From JBJENW01 sp051880395 (GTDB taxonomy: Bacteria > Bacillota > Clostridia > Lachnospirales > Lachnospiraceae), in NCBI GenBank assembly GCA_051880395.1, contig JBJENW010000004.1:1-30314 (forward strand): a stretch of 30,314 nucleotides of DNA, in the 5' to 3' direction. Positions within the stretch are counted from its first letter, which is position 1. Every line of letters begins with the position of its first letter. Made by a program: the position numbers and the translations under genes. Under the pieces are notes generated by a model. It saw only the letters and a list, made by a program, of their open reading frames with translations. It was not told where the DNA came from and did no database searches. Positions 23,034 through 30,314 of the stretch are shown piece by piece.

Positions 23034-23885
23034 ATGTGGAGAAAAATACAGATTATCAGAAAATTTATGCAGAAATGTAAACGGGATCATATCAATGCGT
23101 TCGCAGCGCAGACCGCTTTTTTTATGTTGTTGTCGATGATACCGGCACTCATGCTGTTTAGTGGACTCATCCGGTACACACCCGTTTCGGAGGAAATGGT
23201 TGCAAATACGGTAAATGCATTTATGCCCTCTACGATAGCTCCGTTTGTGATATCTATTTTGCATGAGGTATACAGCCGTTCAGTTGGAATTCTGTCTGTG
23301 GCAGGAATTGCGGCCATGTGGTCGGCAGCAAAAGGCATCCAGTATTTGACAGATGGTTTAAATATTGTAAATGGCATAGAAGAGGATCGAAATTATATTG
23401 TTATGCGTTTTTCTGCTGTGTTAGACATGATATTGTTTCTTGTTGTCGTAATTACATTATTGGTCGTATTGGTCTTCGGGCATTCCCTGCAAAATATTTT
23501 AGAACGTCATATACCAATGCTTTCGTCTGTAACAGGCTTTATTTTGAAAATCCGTCTTTTTCCGTTGTTTATTCTATTGTTTGGATTCTTAGTGATCATT
23601 TATACCGCACTTCCAAACCGGAAAGCAACGATTAAAAGCCAGCTTCCGGGAGCATTGATCTGCACGGTTGCGCTCTATGTTTTTACGTTTGCATTGTCTG
23701 TTTATGTTGATTATTTTCATGGATTTTCTATGTACGGGAGTTTGACCACGATTATGTTGATCATGCTGTGGTTATATTTTGGTATGTATATCATTTTTGT
23801 GTGTCAGGAAGTGAATTGTTTTTTTGCAGAAGAAATTGAGCAATTTTGGCAGAAACATTCGTTTCGATTGTGGAAAAAAAGATAA
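23034..23885 (+). CDS. YihY/BrkB (UPF0761) family membrane protein
   Basis: A 283-residue polytopic membrane protein. The family pattern is visible: a short basic N-terminus, the INAFAAQTAFFMLLSMIPALM helix with Ala-rich face, the ALPNRKATIKSQLPGALIC turn, and YGSLTTIMLIMLWLYFGMYII near the C-terminus. YihY proteins have no established biochemical function; the old name ribonuclease BN is considered mistaken. A GTG at 23007 that overlaps the plsC stop would lengthen it by nine residues, but AGAGGA five bases before the ATG at 23034 supports the shorter form. Probably cotranscribed with plsC. Confidence 0.88.
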   Translation: MWRKIQIIRKFMQKCKRDHINAFAAQTAFFMLLSMIPALMLFSGLIRYTPVSEEMVANTVNAFMPSTIAPFVISILHEVYSRSVGILSVAGIAAMWSAAKGIQYLTDGLNIVNGIEEDRNYIVMRFSAVLDMILFLVVVITLLVVLVFGHSLQNILERHIPMLSSVTGFILKIRLFPLFILLFGFLVIIYTALPNRKATIKSQLPGALICTVALYVFTFALSVYVDYFHGFSMYGSLTTIMLIMLWLYFGMYIIFVCQEVNCFFAEEIEQFWQKHSFRLWKKR

Positions 23886-23902
23886 AATAGGCAAAAAAAG
23901 TG

Positions 23903-23931
23903 TTGCATGAGAAAAATGCTTGTGCTAGAAT
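23903..23931 (+). promoter_or_regulatory. Promoter of the pheST-queA transcript
   Basis: TTGCAT (23903-23908), 17-bp spacer and TAGAAT (23926-23931), with TGTGC directly before the -10 box giving an extended -10 feature. The start is expected near 23938, immediately before the T-box leader. Confidence 0.7.
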
Positions 23932-23939
23932 GGTACAGT

Positions 23940-24202
23940 ATATGAGATAAATGCGAAGAAGGTGCGTGGCATCTGCCACACAGTCTGGTATACTTTTTCA
24001 GAGAGGACATGTCTGCGGCTGAAAGCATGTCTATTACAGGTATCAGATGAATTTCCCACCAGAGCAGCATGGGTGAAACGATAGTAGTCCATGTCGTATG
24101 CTGCACGTTACGCAGATGAGAGTGTTTAAAATAACTTTATTTTAAAAAAACGGGTGGTAACGCGGAGTCACTTCGTCCCAGAGATTGGGGCGGAGTTTTT
24201 TT
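23940..24202 (+). promoter_or_regulatory. T-box riboswitch (phenylalanine type) upstream of pheST
   Basis: T-box leaders sense uncharged tRNA and prevent termination. The universal T-box sequence is GGGTGGTAACGCGG (24152-24165). The likely specifier codon is TTC (24053-24055) in GAATTTCCC, meaning Phe, which agrees with the downstream genes. Upstream, a long stem I is formed by the 23960-24070 region. The antiterminator would use the T-box bases; the competing terminator is at 24170-24202. The exact specifier reading, TTC against the overlapping TTT, is ambiguous, but both are Phe codons. Confidence 0.93.
24170..24202 (+). terminator. T-box-controlled terminator
   Basis: ACTTCGTCCC (24170-24179) pairs with GGGGCGGAGT (24187-24196), ten pairs including two wobbles, around a 7-nt loop, and is followed by eight Ts. 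It overlaps the 3' end of the antiterminator region, as expected for T-box control of pheST. Confidence 0.9.
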
Positions 24203-24240
24203 ATTTCAAAAATTTATTCCACCAAAAGAAGGAGACAAGC

Positions 24241-25260
24241 ATGAAAGAAAAATTAGAGCAGATCAGACAGAATGCGATCGCAGCGATTCAGAGCACAGAT
24301 GATCTTGGAAAACTGAACGAAGTGCGTGTAAATGTACTTGGTAAAAAAGGAGAATTAACAGCTGTATTAAAAGGTATGAAGGATGTCAAACCAGAAGACA
24401 GACCGCTGGTTGGACAGATGGTAAACGAGACCAGAAGTGCGATCGAAAGTGCATTAGAAGAGAAAAAAACAAAATTAGAAGCAGAAGCATTAGAGAAACA
24501 GTTAGAGCAGGAAGTCATTGATGTGACACTGCCTGCGAAAGCAAACAAAGTAGGTCATCGTCATCCAAATACCATCGCATTAGAAGAGGTGCAGCGTATT
24601 TTTACGGGTATGGGTTACGAAGTATTAGAAGGACCGGAAGTTGAGTATGATTATTATAATTTCGAAGCATTAAATATTCCGGCAAACCATCCGGCAAAGG
24701 ATGAGCAGGATACGTTTTACATCAATGACAAAATCGTGCTGCGTACGCAGACATCTCCGGTACAGGTTCGTACCATGGAGCAGAAAAAACCGCCAATTCG
24801 TATGATCGCTCCGGGACGTGTGTTCCGTGCCGATGAAGTGGATGCAACACATTCCCCGTCCTTCCACCAGATTGAAGGAATGGTCATCGATAAACATGTA
24901 ACATTTGCCGATTTAAAGGGAACGCTTGCAGAGTTTGCTCGTCAGTTATTTGGACCGGATACGAAAGTAAAATTCCGTCCGCATCATTTCCCATTCACCG
25001 AGCCGAGTGCGGAGATGGATGTGACCTGCTTTAAATGCGGAGGAAAAGGCTGTCGTTTCTGTAAAGGCGAAGGTTGGATCGAGATTCTTGGTTGTGGTAT
25101 GATTCATCCGAACGTACTTCGCATGAGCGGAATTGATCCGGATGAGTATTCCGGTTTCGCATTCGGTGTGGGATTAGAGCGTATCGCATTATTGAAATAC
25201 GAAATTGATGATATGCGTCTGTTATATGAAAACGACGTTCGTTTCTTAAAACAGTTTTAA
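24241..25260 (+). CDS. pheS: Phenylalanyl-tRNA synthetase alpha subunit
   Basis: Catalytic subunit of the alpha2beta2 enzyme that charges tRNA-Phe. The protein has 339 residues from the ATG at 24241; a longer in-frame start at 24154 lies inside the T-box and is rejected. It has an N-terminal coiled coil (residues 1-95, tRNA binding), motif 2 (APGRVFRADEVD, 190-201), and motif 3 GFAFGVGLERIALL (305-318). A307 corresponds to the substrate-pocket Ala of E. coli A294, so the pocket is normal. A Cys4 zinc-ribbon-like knot C263, C266, C271, C274 is present, as in many Firmicutes PheS. GAAGGAGA is the ribosome binding site. Confidence 0.97.
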   Translation: MKEKLEQIRQNAIAAIQSTDDLGKLNEVRVNVLGKKGELTAVLKGMKDVKPEDRPLVGQMVNETRSAIESALEEKKTKLEAEALEKQLEQEVIDVTLPAKANKVGHRHPNTIALEEVQRIFTGMGYEVLEGPEVEYDYYNFEALNIPANHPAKDEQDTFYINDKIVLRTQTSPVQVRTMEQKKPPIRMIAPGRVFRADEVDATHSPSFHQIEGMVIDKHVTFADLKGTLAEFARQLFGPDTKVKFRPHHFPFTEPSAEMDVTCFKCGGKGCRFCKGEGWIEILGCGMIHPNVLRMSGIDPDEYSGFAFGVGLERIALLKYEIDDMRLLYENDVRFLKQF

Positions 25261-25305
25261 ATAGAGATAATTTTCTTAAATTCAGATAGAGAAAGGACAT
25301 AGAAC

Positions 25306-27726
25306 ATGAAAACTTCATTAAAATGGATCAAGGATTTAGTGCCGGGATTGGATGTCAGCGCACAGGAATATATGGATGCCATGACATTATCCGGCTCAAA
25401 AGTAGAAGGATACGAGCAAATGGATGCAGATCTCGATAAGATTGTCATCGGACAAGTGAAATCAGTAGAAAAACATCCGGATGCGGATAAATTAGTGATC
25501 TGTCAGGTAGACATTGGCCAGGCAGAGCCGATTCAGATCGTAACGGGAGCACCAAATGTGTTTGAAGGAGCAAAAGTGCCAGTTGTTTTGGACGGCGGAC
25601 GTGTTGCAGGCGGTCATGACGGACAGAAAGTACCGGGCGGTGTAAAAATCAAAAAAGGAAAACTTCGTGGTGTTCCATCAAACGGTATGATGTGTTCCAT
25701 CGAGGAGCTTGGTTCTACCTGCGATATGTATCCGGATGCAGCAGAAGATGGATTGTACATCTTAAAAGAAGATGCGCCGGTTGGAGAATCCGTAGTCACT
25801 TATTTAGGTTTGGATGATGTGGTGGTAGAGTATGAAATCACATCAAATCGTGTCGATTGTTTCGGTATTTTAGGTATTGCGCGTGAAGCTGCCGCAACAT
25901 TTGATAAGCCATTTGTTCCGCCGGTTGTCACAGAGACCGGGAACAGTGAAAATGTAAACGATTCTGTAAAAGTAGATGTGCAGGCTGCGGATCTGTGTCC
26001 GCGTTATACGGCTCGTCTGGTAAAAAATATTAAAATTGCACCTTCACCGGAATGGATGCAGCGTCGTCTGGCTGCACAGGGGATTCGTCCGATTAACAAT
26101 ATCGTCGATATCACAAACTATGTGATGGAAGAATATGGACAGCCAATGCATGCATACGATTTTGATACAATTTCCGGCGGACAGATCGTGGTTCGTCGTG
26201 CAAATAAAGATGAGAAATTTACAACATTAGATGGTCAGGAACGTATTTTAGATGATTCCGTACTGATGATCTGTGATGCCGAAAAGCCAATTGGTATTGC
26301 TGGTATCATGGGTGGCGAAAACTCCATGATCACAGATAATGTGAAGACGATGTTGTTTGAGGCAGCCTGCTTCGATGGAACGAATATCCGTCTTTCCAGT
26401 AAAAAACTTGGCATGCGTACAGATGCATCTGCAAAATTTGAAAAAGGATTAGATCCAAATACCGCAATTGAAGCAATGAACCGCGCCTGCCAGTTAATCG
26501 AAGAACTCGGTGCCGGCGAAGTAGTTGGCGGTGTCGTGGATGTATATCCTGAAAAACGGGAAGGATGGGAAATTCCGTTTGAGCCAGATCGTTACAATCA
26601 ATTGTTAGGAACGGACATCGCGCCAGAAACGATGATCGGTTATTTCAAAAAGATTGATCTTGGCTATGATGAGAAAACAAATATGATTCAGATTCCAAGC
26701 TGGAGACAGGATTTACTGTGCCGTGCAGATATCGCAGAGGAAGTGGCACGTTTCTATGGATATGCAAATATTCCGACGACTTTGCCATCCGGAGAATCTA
26801 CTGCAGGTAAAATCTCATTTAAAATGCGTGTAGAAGAAGAGGCTAGAAATATTGCAGAGTTCTGTGGATTCAGCCAGGCAATGACCTATTCCTTCGAGAG
26901 TCCGAAGGTATTTGAAAAATTACGGATTCCACAAGATTCTGAGCTGCGCAAAACAGTGGATATCTCGAATCCGCTGGGAGAAGATTTCAGTATCATGCGT
27001 ACGACACCGTTAAATGGTATGATGATTTCTCTTTCGAATAACTTTAACCGTAGAAATAAAGATGTTCGTCTGTATGAACTGGCAAATATTTATCTGCCAA
27101 AGCAGGTTCCGGTAACCGAACTGCCGGATGAGCGTCTGCAGTTTACACTTGGTATGTATGGTGAAGGTGATTTCTTTACCCTAAAAGGTGTGGTAGAAGA
27201 GTTCTTTGGCAAAATCGGTATGCATAAGAAACCGGAATACGATCCGAAATCTGGTAGAGATACCTTCCATCCGGGTCGTCAGGCAAATATTTATTATGAT
27301 GGAAAACTGGTTGGATATATGGGTGAGATCCATCCGCTGGTGTCCGCATCTTATGCAATCAAAGAACGTGTCTATATCGCCGTTTTAGATTTGCCTACGA
27401 TCGTAGAATTCGCAACCTTTGATCGGAAATATACCGGTATTGCAAAATATCCGGCAGCGAGCCGTGATATCAGTATGGTGGTTCCAAAAGAGGTACTTGC
27501 CGGTGAAATCGAACATATTTTTGAGGAAAAAGGCGGTGCTTATCTGGAGTCTTATCAGTTATTTGATATTTATGAAGGCGAACAGATTAAAGAAGGATTT
27601 AAATCAATGGCTTACTCTTTGACTTTCCGCGCAAACGATAAGAATCTGGAAGAAGCAGATATTACAGCTGCAATGAACCGGATCTTAAAAGCGCTGGAAG
27701 CAAAACAAATTGAACTGCGTCAGTAG
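25306..27726 (+). CDS. pheT: Phenylalanyl-tRNA synthetase beta subunit
   Basis: Non-catalytic, editing-competent partner of PheS; 806 residues, normal length. In order: an N-terminal tRNA-binding (EMAP-like) domain at about 40-155 with HPDADKLVICQVDIG, the B3/B4 editing domain at about 205-395 (NIVDITNYVMEEYGQPMHAYD), a B5 domain at about 400-475, the degenerate class II core, and a C-terminal FDX-ACB anticodon-binding domain from about 710 (KYPAASRDISMVVPKEV). AAAGGA gives the start. The 45-bp gap from pheS has no terminator, so T-box control covers both. Confidence 0.97.
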   Translation: MKTSLKWIKDLVPGLDVSAQEYMDAMTLSGSKVEGYEQMDADLDKIVIGQVKSVEKHPDADKLVICQVDIGQAEPIQIVTGAPNVFEGAKVPVVLDGGRVAGGHDGQKVPGGVKIKKGKLRGVPSNGMMCSIEELGSTCDMYPDAAEDGLYILKEDAPVGESVVTYLGLDDVVVEYEITSNRVDCFGILGIAREAAATFDKPFVPPVVTETGNSENVNDSVKVDVQAADLCPRYTARLVKNIKIAPSPEWMQRRLAAQGIRPINNIVDITNYVMEEYGQPMHAYDFDTISGGQIVVRRANKDEKFTTLDGQERILDDSVLMICDAEKPIGIAGIMGGENSMITDNVKTMLFEAACFDGTNIRLSSKKLGMRTDASAKFEKGLDPNTAIEAMNRACQLIEELGAGEVVGGVVDVYPEKREGWEIPFEPDRYNQLLGTDIAPETMIGYFKKIDLGYDEKTNMIQIPSWRQDLLCRADIAEEVARFYGYANIPTTLPSGESTAGKISFKMRVEEEARNIAEFCGFSQAMTYSFESPKVFEKLRIPQDSELRKTVDISNPLGEDFSIMRTTPLNGMMISLSNNFNRRNKDVRLYELANIYLPKQVPVTELPDERLQFTLGMYGEGDFFTLKGVVEEFFGKIGMHKKPEYDPKSGRDTFHPGRQANIYYDGKLVGYMGEIHPLVSASYAIKERVYIAVLDLPTIVEFATFDRKYTGIAKYPAASRDISMVVPKEVLAGEIEHIFEEKGGAYLESYQLFDIYEGEQIKEGFKSMAYSLTFRANDKNLEEADITAAMNRILKALEAKQIELRQ

Positions 27727-27737
27727 GAGAAGTAAGA

Positions 27738-28778
27738 ATGGATGTAAAAGATTTTGATTACGATCTACCACAGGAGCTGATCGCTCAAGATCCCTTAGAG
27801 GATCGTTCCAGCTCACGCCTGATGGTGTTAGATCGTGAAACCGGTGCGGTTACGCACCGGGTCTTTAAAGATATTGTAGAGTACCTTAAACCGGGAGATT
27901 GCCTGGTGATCAATAATACAAAAGTAATTCCGGCACGTCTGTATGGTGCAAAAGAAGGTACACAGGCAAAAATTGAGATTCTGCTTTTGAAACGAAGAGA
28001 AAACGATATCTGGGAGACACTGGTAAAACCAGGAAAGAAAGCAAAGATTGGTACAAAAATTATTTTTGGAGACGGTTTATTGATGGGTGAAGTAGTGGAT
28101 ATTGTGGAGGAAGGCAATCGTTTGATTCAATTCCACTATGAGGGTATTTTTGAAGAAATCCTAGATCAGCTTGGCCAGATGCCGCTGCCTCCATATATTA
28201 CACATCAGTTAGAGGATAAAAATCGCTATCAGACTGTATATGCAAAGTATGATGGTTCTGCAGCCGCACCGACAGCTGGACTTCATTTTACACCAGAACT
28301 GTTACAGCAGATTCGTGAAATGGGCGTTGAGATTGCAGAAGTAACGCTGCATGTCGGACTCGGTACTTTTCGTCCAGTAAAAGTCGAGAATGTGCAGGAT
28401 CACCATATGCATTCCGAATTTTACCGTATCGAACAGAAGGAAGCGGATAAGATCAACCGTGCGAAAGCCGAAGGTCATCGGGTATTTGCTGTGGGCACAA
28501 CGAGTACCCGGACATTGGAATCTGCGGCCCAGCCGGATGGAACGCTCTGTGAGAAGAGTGGATGGACGGATATTTTTATCTATCCGGGATACCAATTCAA
28601 GGTCATTGATGGGCTGATCACAAATTTTCATCTTCCACAGTCCACACTTGTCATGCTCGTATCTGCATTGGCAGGCAGAGAACATGTACTGCAAGCCTAT
28701 GAAGAAGCAGTCAAAGAGCGCTACAGGTTTTTCTCGTTTGGAGATGCCATGCTCATATTGCCACATGAAACGGTTTAG
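27738..28778 (+). CDS. queA: S-adenosylmethionine:tRNA ribosyltransferase-isomerase (QueA)
   Basis: Transfers and isomerises the ribosyl part of S-adenosylmethionine onto preQ1 at the wobble position of tRNAs with GUN anticodons, making epoxyqueuosine. The 346-residue protein has FDYDLPQELIAQDPLEDRSSSRL at its N-terminus, split here as FDYDLPQELIAQ and DRSSSRLMVLDR, followed by NNTKVIPARL, GSAAAPTAGLHFT, HVGLGTFRPV and TNFHLPQSTLVMLVSALAG. AGGAGA precedes ATG, 11 bp after pheT. Queuosine-modified tRNAs include Tyr, His, Asn and Asp but not Phe, so the link with pheST is probably only cotranscription. No preQ1 riboswitch and no other queuosine genes are visible here. Confidence 0.97.
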   Translation: MDVKDFDYDLPQELIAQDPLEDRSSSRLMVLDRETGAVTHRVFKDIVEYLKPGDCLVINNTKVIPARLYGAKEGTQAKIEILLLKRRENDIWETLVKPGKKAKIGTKIIFGDGLLMGEVVDIVEEGNRLIQFHYEGIFEEILDQLGQMPLPPYITHQLEDKNRYQTVYAKYDGSAAAPTAGLHFTPELLQQIREMGVEIAEVTLHVGLGTFRPVKVENVQDHHMHSEFYRIEQKEADKINRAKAEGHRVFAVGTTSTRTLESAAQPDGTLCEKSGWTDIFIYPGYQFKVIDGLITNFHLPQSTLVMLVSALAGREHVLQAYEEAVKERYRFFSFGDAMLILPHETV

Positions 28779-28789
28779 TTGTACGATGC

Positions 28790-28818
28790 TTGCGAAATTT
28801 TCTGTTTTGTTGTATGAT
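28790..28818 (+). promoter_or_regulatory. Promoter of the PilZ gene
   Basis: TTGCGA (28790-28795), 17-bp spacer and TATGAT (28813-28818). The transcript would begin near 28825 and carry a leader of about 145 nt. Confidence 0.65.
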
Positions 28819-28824
28819 AAATGA

Positions 28825-28956
28825 AAATATTAGCAGTCGACAGTAAAAATGACACCGTTTCAGGTGAATGGGCAGGAGGTAGCTGTTTGTCTTATTGCAA
28901 TTTGAGACCAGTAGGGGAGAGCACTGGAATTGCATAACGATAAGTCGGACAGCATG
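28825..28956 (+). ncRNA. Structured leader RNA upstream of PilZ gene, family unknown
   Basis: The main element is a nested hairpin at 28882-28953. The outer stem is GCTGTTTGTCTTAT (28882-28895) with ATAAGTCGGACAGC (28940-28953), 13 of 14 positions paired with two G-U. The middle stem is TGCAATT (28896-28902) with AATTGCA (28928-28934), perfect, with TAACG unpaired on the 3' side. The inner stem is CCAGT (28908-28912) with ACTGG (28923-28927), closed by a 10-nt purine-rich loop. A small hairpin CACC/GGTG lies upstream at 28853-28866. The structure ends four bases before the PilZ gene's GGAAAGGAG. No T-run follows. I could not match it to c-di-GMP-I, c-di-GMP-II, preQ1 or other riboswitch consensus sequences I know. 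Confidence 0.55.
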
Positions 28957-28970
28957 GAAAGGAGAGTTTT

Positions 28971-29309
28971 ATGACAGAAAAGAGAAGGTATAAACGTTTG
29001 GATTTGGATGTGTCTCTGGAAATGGAACGTTTAGACGAAGAAGGTATGACGACATTGCGTTATGCTCATGTACAGGTGAAAGATATTTCCAGATCCGGTA
29101 TCGGTTTTTTATCAGCACAAAAATTGGAAATTGGCAGTTATTATGATGCAAAAATTCAGATTTGGACGAAGGAGGTCATTGATGCCGTGATTGAAATTGT
29201 GCGTCGTGATCGAGAAGGGGATGGCTATCATTATGGTGGCGTCTTTATTGGCATGATGGATACCGATGCATTAAAAATCGATATATATCAGATTTTTAAT
29301 GACAAATAA
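28971..29309 (+). CDS. PilZ-domain protein (putative c-di-GMP receptor)
   Basis: A 112-residue single PilZ domain. The c-di-GMP-binding motif RxxxR is R5-R9 (KRRYKRLDL) and the second motif DxSxxG is D38-S40-G43 (VKDISRSGIGF); both are intact, so nucleotide binding is expected. There is no other domain, signal peptide or membrane segment. Stand-alone PilZ proteins act as adaptors that change a partner when c-di-GMP is present; the partner is not indicated by neighbours. AAAGGAG precedes ATG. Unusual for a small single gene, it has its own promoter and a long structured leader. It is followed by a terminator shared with the convergent TetR gene. Confidence 0.9.
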   Translation: MTEKRRYKRLDLDVSLEMERLDEEGMTTLRYAHVQVKDISRSGIGFLSAQKLEIGSYYDAKIQIWTKEVIDAVIEIVRRDREGDGYHYGGVFIGMMDTDALKIDIYQIFNDK

Positions 29310-29314
29310 AAAAT

Positions 29315-29356
29315 AGAGTGGCTCTATGCTTCAAAACATAGAGTCATTCTTTTTTT
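29315..29356. terminator. Terminator between PilZ and TetR genes
   Basis: AGAGTGGCTCTATG (29315-29328) pairs with CATAGAGTCATTCT (29337-29350), 14 pairs including two G-U, around an 8-nt loop, with a T-run to 29356. The TetR stop codon is inside the loop and the 3' arm encodes its last five residues. A-rich sequence before the stem would give a U-tail in the opposite direction, so it may serve both genes. Confidence 0.85.
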
Positions 29357-29921
29357 GTCGTTGCAAAATGCCTAGCAAAGAAGCTTTGACTGTTTCGGAA
29401 AGATAGGTCACAATCTGTTTGGAATTTCGTTCTTTTTTGTTTTTGATCCAATCGATGAGCATGCCGGCAAGTGCTTCCGTATAAAACTGACAAAGGAATT
29501 GTTTATACTCAGTATCAAGTTGTACATTACATTCCTGTTCTGCACGATGGATGATCGCTGTAGTTACATCATAAAAATCATTGCAAAAGAAACGTTTCAT
29601 CTCATCGCGTCCGATGGAATCGTACGCGCAGTTGAGAATGTAGTCGTTCTTTTCTATATAATCGATAACAAATGTGATTACCTCTTTGTAATCTGTCAAG
29701 AAATCAAAATTTTTTACAACCTCAATGGCTTCTTCCTCTAATGTCCATTTCAATAAAGAATAAATATCCTCAAAATGATAATAAAATGTTTTTCGATTTA
29801 GACCACAATTTTGGACAATTTCGCTTACTGTAATTTTAGAAAACGGTTTCGTTTTCATTGCTTCCTTGAGGGATTGTGCCAACATTTTTTTCGTATTTCG
29901 TGATGTGATCTCATATTTCAT
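29331..29921 (-). CDS. TetR/AcrR-family transcriptional regulator
   Basis: A 196-residue regulator. The N-terminal helix-turn-helix is clear: ITVSEIVQNCGLNRKTFYYHFEDIYSLLKW (roughly residues 30-59, with the family's TFYYHF signature at 45-50). The C-terminal ligand domain is divergent, with no recognisable substrate clue. Its start has a good GGAGG ribosome binding site upstream on the reverse strand. TetR regulators usually control a divergent neighbour; here the upstream side (to 30314) shows inverted repeats but no convincing gene in the window. Its last codons lie in a terminator shared with the PilZ gene. Confidence 0.93.
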   Translation of the reverse strand: MKYEITSRNTKKMLAQSLKEAMKTKPFSKITVSEIVQNCGLNRKTFYYHFEDIYSLLKWTLEEEAIEVVKNFDFLTDYKEVITFVIDYIEKNDYILNCAYDSIGRDEMKRFFCNDFYDVTTAIIHRAEQECNVQLDTEYKQFLCQFYTEALAGMLIDWIKNKKERNSKQIVTYLSETVKASLLGILQRQKKNDSMF

Positions 29922-29964
29922 ATAATCAAACCTCCAAAGTTAAGATGGGTACTTACTAACATAC

Positions 29965-29993
29965 ATTATGCGTGTTCTTTGTTATATTTTCAA
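29965..29993 (-). promoter_or_regulatory. Promoter of the TetR gene
   Basis: On the reverse strand, TTGAAA (29988-29993) and CATAAT (29965-29970) are 17 bp apart, giving a leader of about 40 nt before the TetR start. Confidence 0.55.
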
Positions 29994-30004
29994 TAGCAAA
30001 ATAT

Positions 30005-30064
30005 GGACAGATGTCCGATTTTGTTGCTGTTCATATTATACTTACGCGTTATATGAGCGTAAGT
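30005..30064. promoter_or_regulatory. Inverted repeats upstream of TetR gene (candidate operators)
   Basis: Two inverted repeats lie within 60 bp. GGACA-GA-TGTCC is at 30005-30016. ACTTACGC (30040-30047) and GCGTAAGT (30057-30064) form an 8-bp inverted repeat around a 9-nt spacer. The second overlaps a possible plus-strand -10 box (TATACT, 30037-30042). A divergent promoter with TetR operators would fit, but the -35 box is poor. Confidence 0.4.
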
Positions 30065-30314
30065 GTTGCAAACGGTACTTTATTGGCTACCCGAAACTTT
30101 ATCGGCTCCACCACTCTTTGAAAGGAGGATGCACGAAAAATATCTCAACTGGGGGATTCCTATGCGGACGTTTCCGGGATTCGGCGGATGCAGCGGACAG
30201 GGCTTTCGCAAACAGATGTGGCTAGACAGAAATGAAGTCGAGTTTCGGATGGGCGGGGTGCGATGCTTTATTTTTGCTGTTTTCCGAATGTCGTACAGTC
30301 TGCACGCAGGTGTA
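30065..30314 (+). repeat. Geneless right end with partial repeat related to the left palindrome
   Basis: No credible gene is seen. Bases 30133-30174 (ACGAAAAATATCTCAACTGG, then about 22 more) match the outer part of the palindrome at 36-288, particularly the right arm read on the reverse strand (atatctcaac, gggg-attcc, cggacgtttc). The match fades after about 30175, but CGCAGGTG at 30305-30312 also occurs in the palindrome. An AAAGGAGG at 30121-30128 lies directly against an ATG at 30129 that stays open to the window edge, but the spacing is too short for a normal start and the codons run through the repeat. Confidence 0.55.

Noticed and set aside
24154..24240. Longer PheS start at 24154
   Set aside because: The extra codons are read from the T-box motif and terminator; the true ATG at 24241 has GAAGGAGA in front.
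28825..28956. c-di-GMP riboswitch, 6S RNA or SRP RNA in the PilZ leader
   Set aside because: The conserved sequences of c-di-GMP-I and -II aptamers and the SRP GGAA-loop motif are not present, and the structured part is too short for 6S RNA. Left as an unknown structured leader.
29968..30225. 85-codon plus-strand ORF upstream of TetR
   Set aside because: No ribosome binding site, odd Cys/Tyr-rich composition, overlaps promoter and inverted repeats and enters the repeat at 30133.
30129..30314. ORF open to the window edge starting behind AAAGGAGG
   Set aside because: The ATG touches the ribosome binding site with no spacing, the next in-frame ATG is 33 bases further, and the codons run through the repeat; it cannot be supported from this window.
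1..30314. CRISPR arrays, phage genes, insertion sequences and tRNA or rRNA genes
   Set aside because: Read for regularly spaced repeats, transposase motifs and tRNA-like cloverleaf ends; none was seen.

Overview
The window looks like a core chromosomal segment of an anaerobic spore-forming Clostridia, most likely family Lachnospiraceae. This is inferred from gene content and gene order (coaD followed by a coiled-coil gene, a YlbJ-like sporulation protein, recU, hisZGDB-hisIE, RNase G-rplU-prp-rpmA-obgE-yhbY-nadD-yqeK-rsfS, a T-box in front of pheST), from the AT-leaning composition, and from strong AGGAGG ribosome binding sites with TTGACA/TATAAT-type promoters. The genus cannot be fixed from the sequence alone.

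Layout. (1) 1-500: no gene, but a large imperfect palindrome (36-288) and a clean promoter for coaD. (2) 503-1615: coaD and a small coiled-coil protein, meeting a reverse-strand YlbJ-like membrane protein tail to tail with directly abutting stop codons. (3) 2581-10458: a long plus-strand run holding pepD, an M23 peptidase, an RsuA-type pseudouridine synthase, a HAD hydrolase, a YgiQ-type radical SAM protein, an RluC/D-type pseudouridine synthase, a histidine phosphatase and recU. (4) 10462-16911: a histidine operon with its own promoter (hisZ, hisG, hisD, hisB and a three-domain HisA/F-like-HisI-HisE fusion) followed by a ribonuclease E/G. (5) 16985-21347: the L21-L27 ribosomal operon with the L27-processing protease Prp, then Obg, YhbY, NadD, YqeK and RsfS. 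(6) 21417-23885: a LexA-like repressor on the reverse strand, divergent from an acyltransferase and a YihY/BrkB-type membrane protein. (7) 23903-28778: a phenylalanine T-box, pheS, pheT and queA. (8) 28790-30314: a promoter and a strongly structured leader in front of a PilZ-domain gene, a convergent TetR-family regulator, and a geneless end holding inverted repeats and a partial copy of the sequence seen in the palindrome at the left edge.

Most genes are housekeeping functions: CoA and NAD synthesis, histidine synthesis, rRNA and tRNA modification, ribosome assembly and silencing, and tRNA charging. The points most worth a second look are: the LexA homologue, which keeps its DNA-binding domain but has lost the scissile Ala-Gly, the catalytic Ser and the catalytic Lys; the 72-nt nested hairpin just upstream of the PilZ gene's ribosome binding site, which I cannot match to a known riboswitch; the apparent pseudoenzyme HisA/HisF barrel fused to HisIE; and the long palindromic repeat family seen at both ends of the window.
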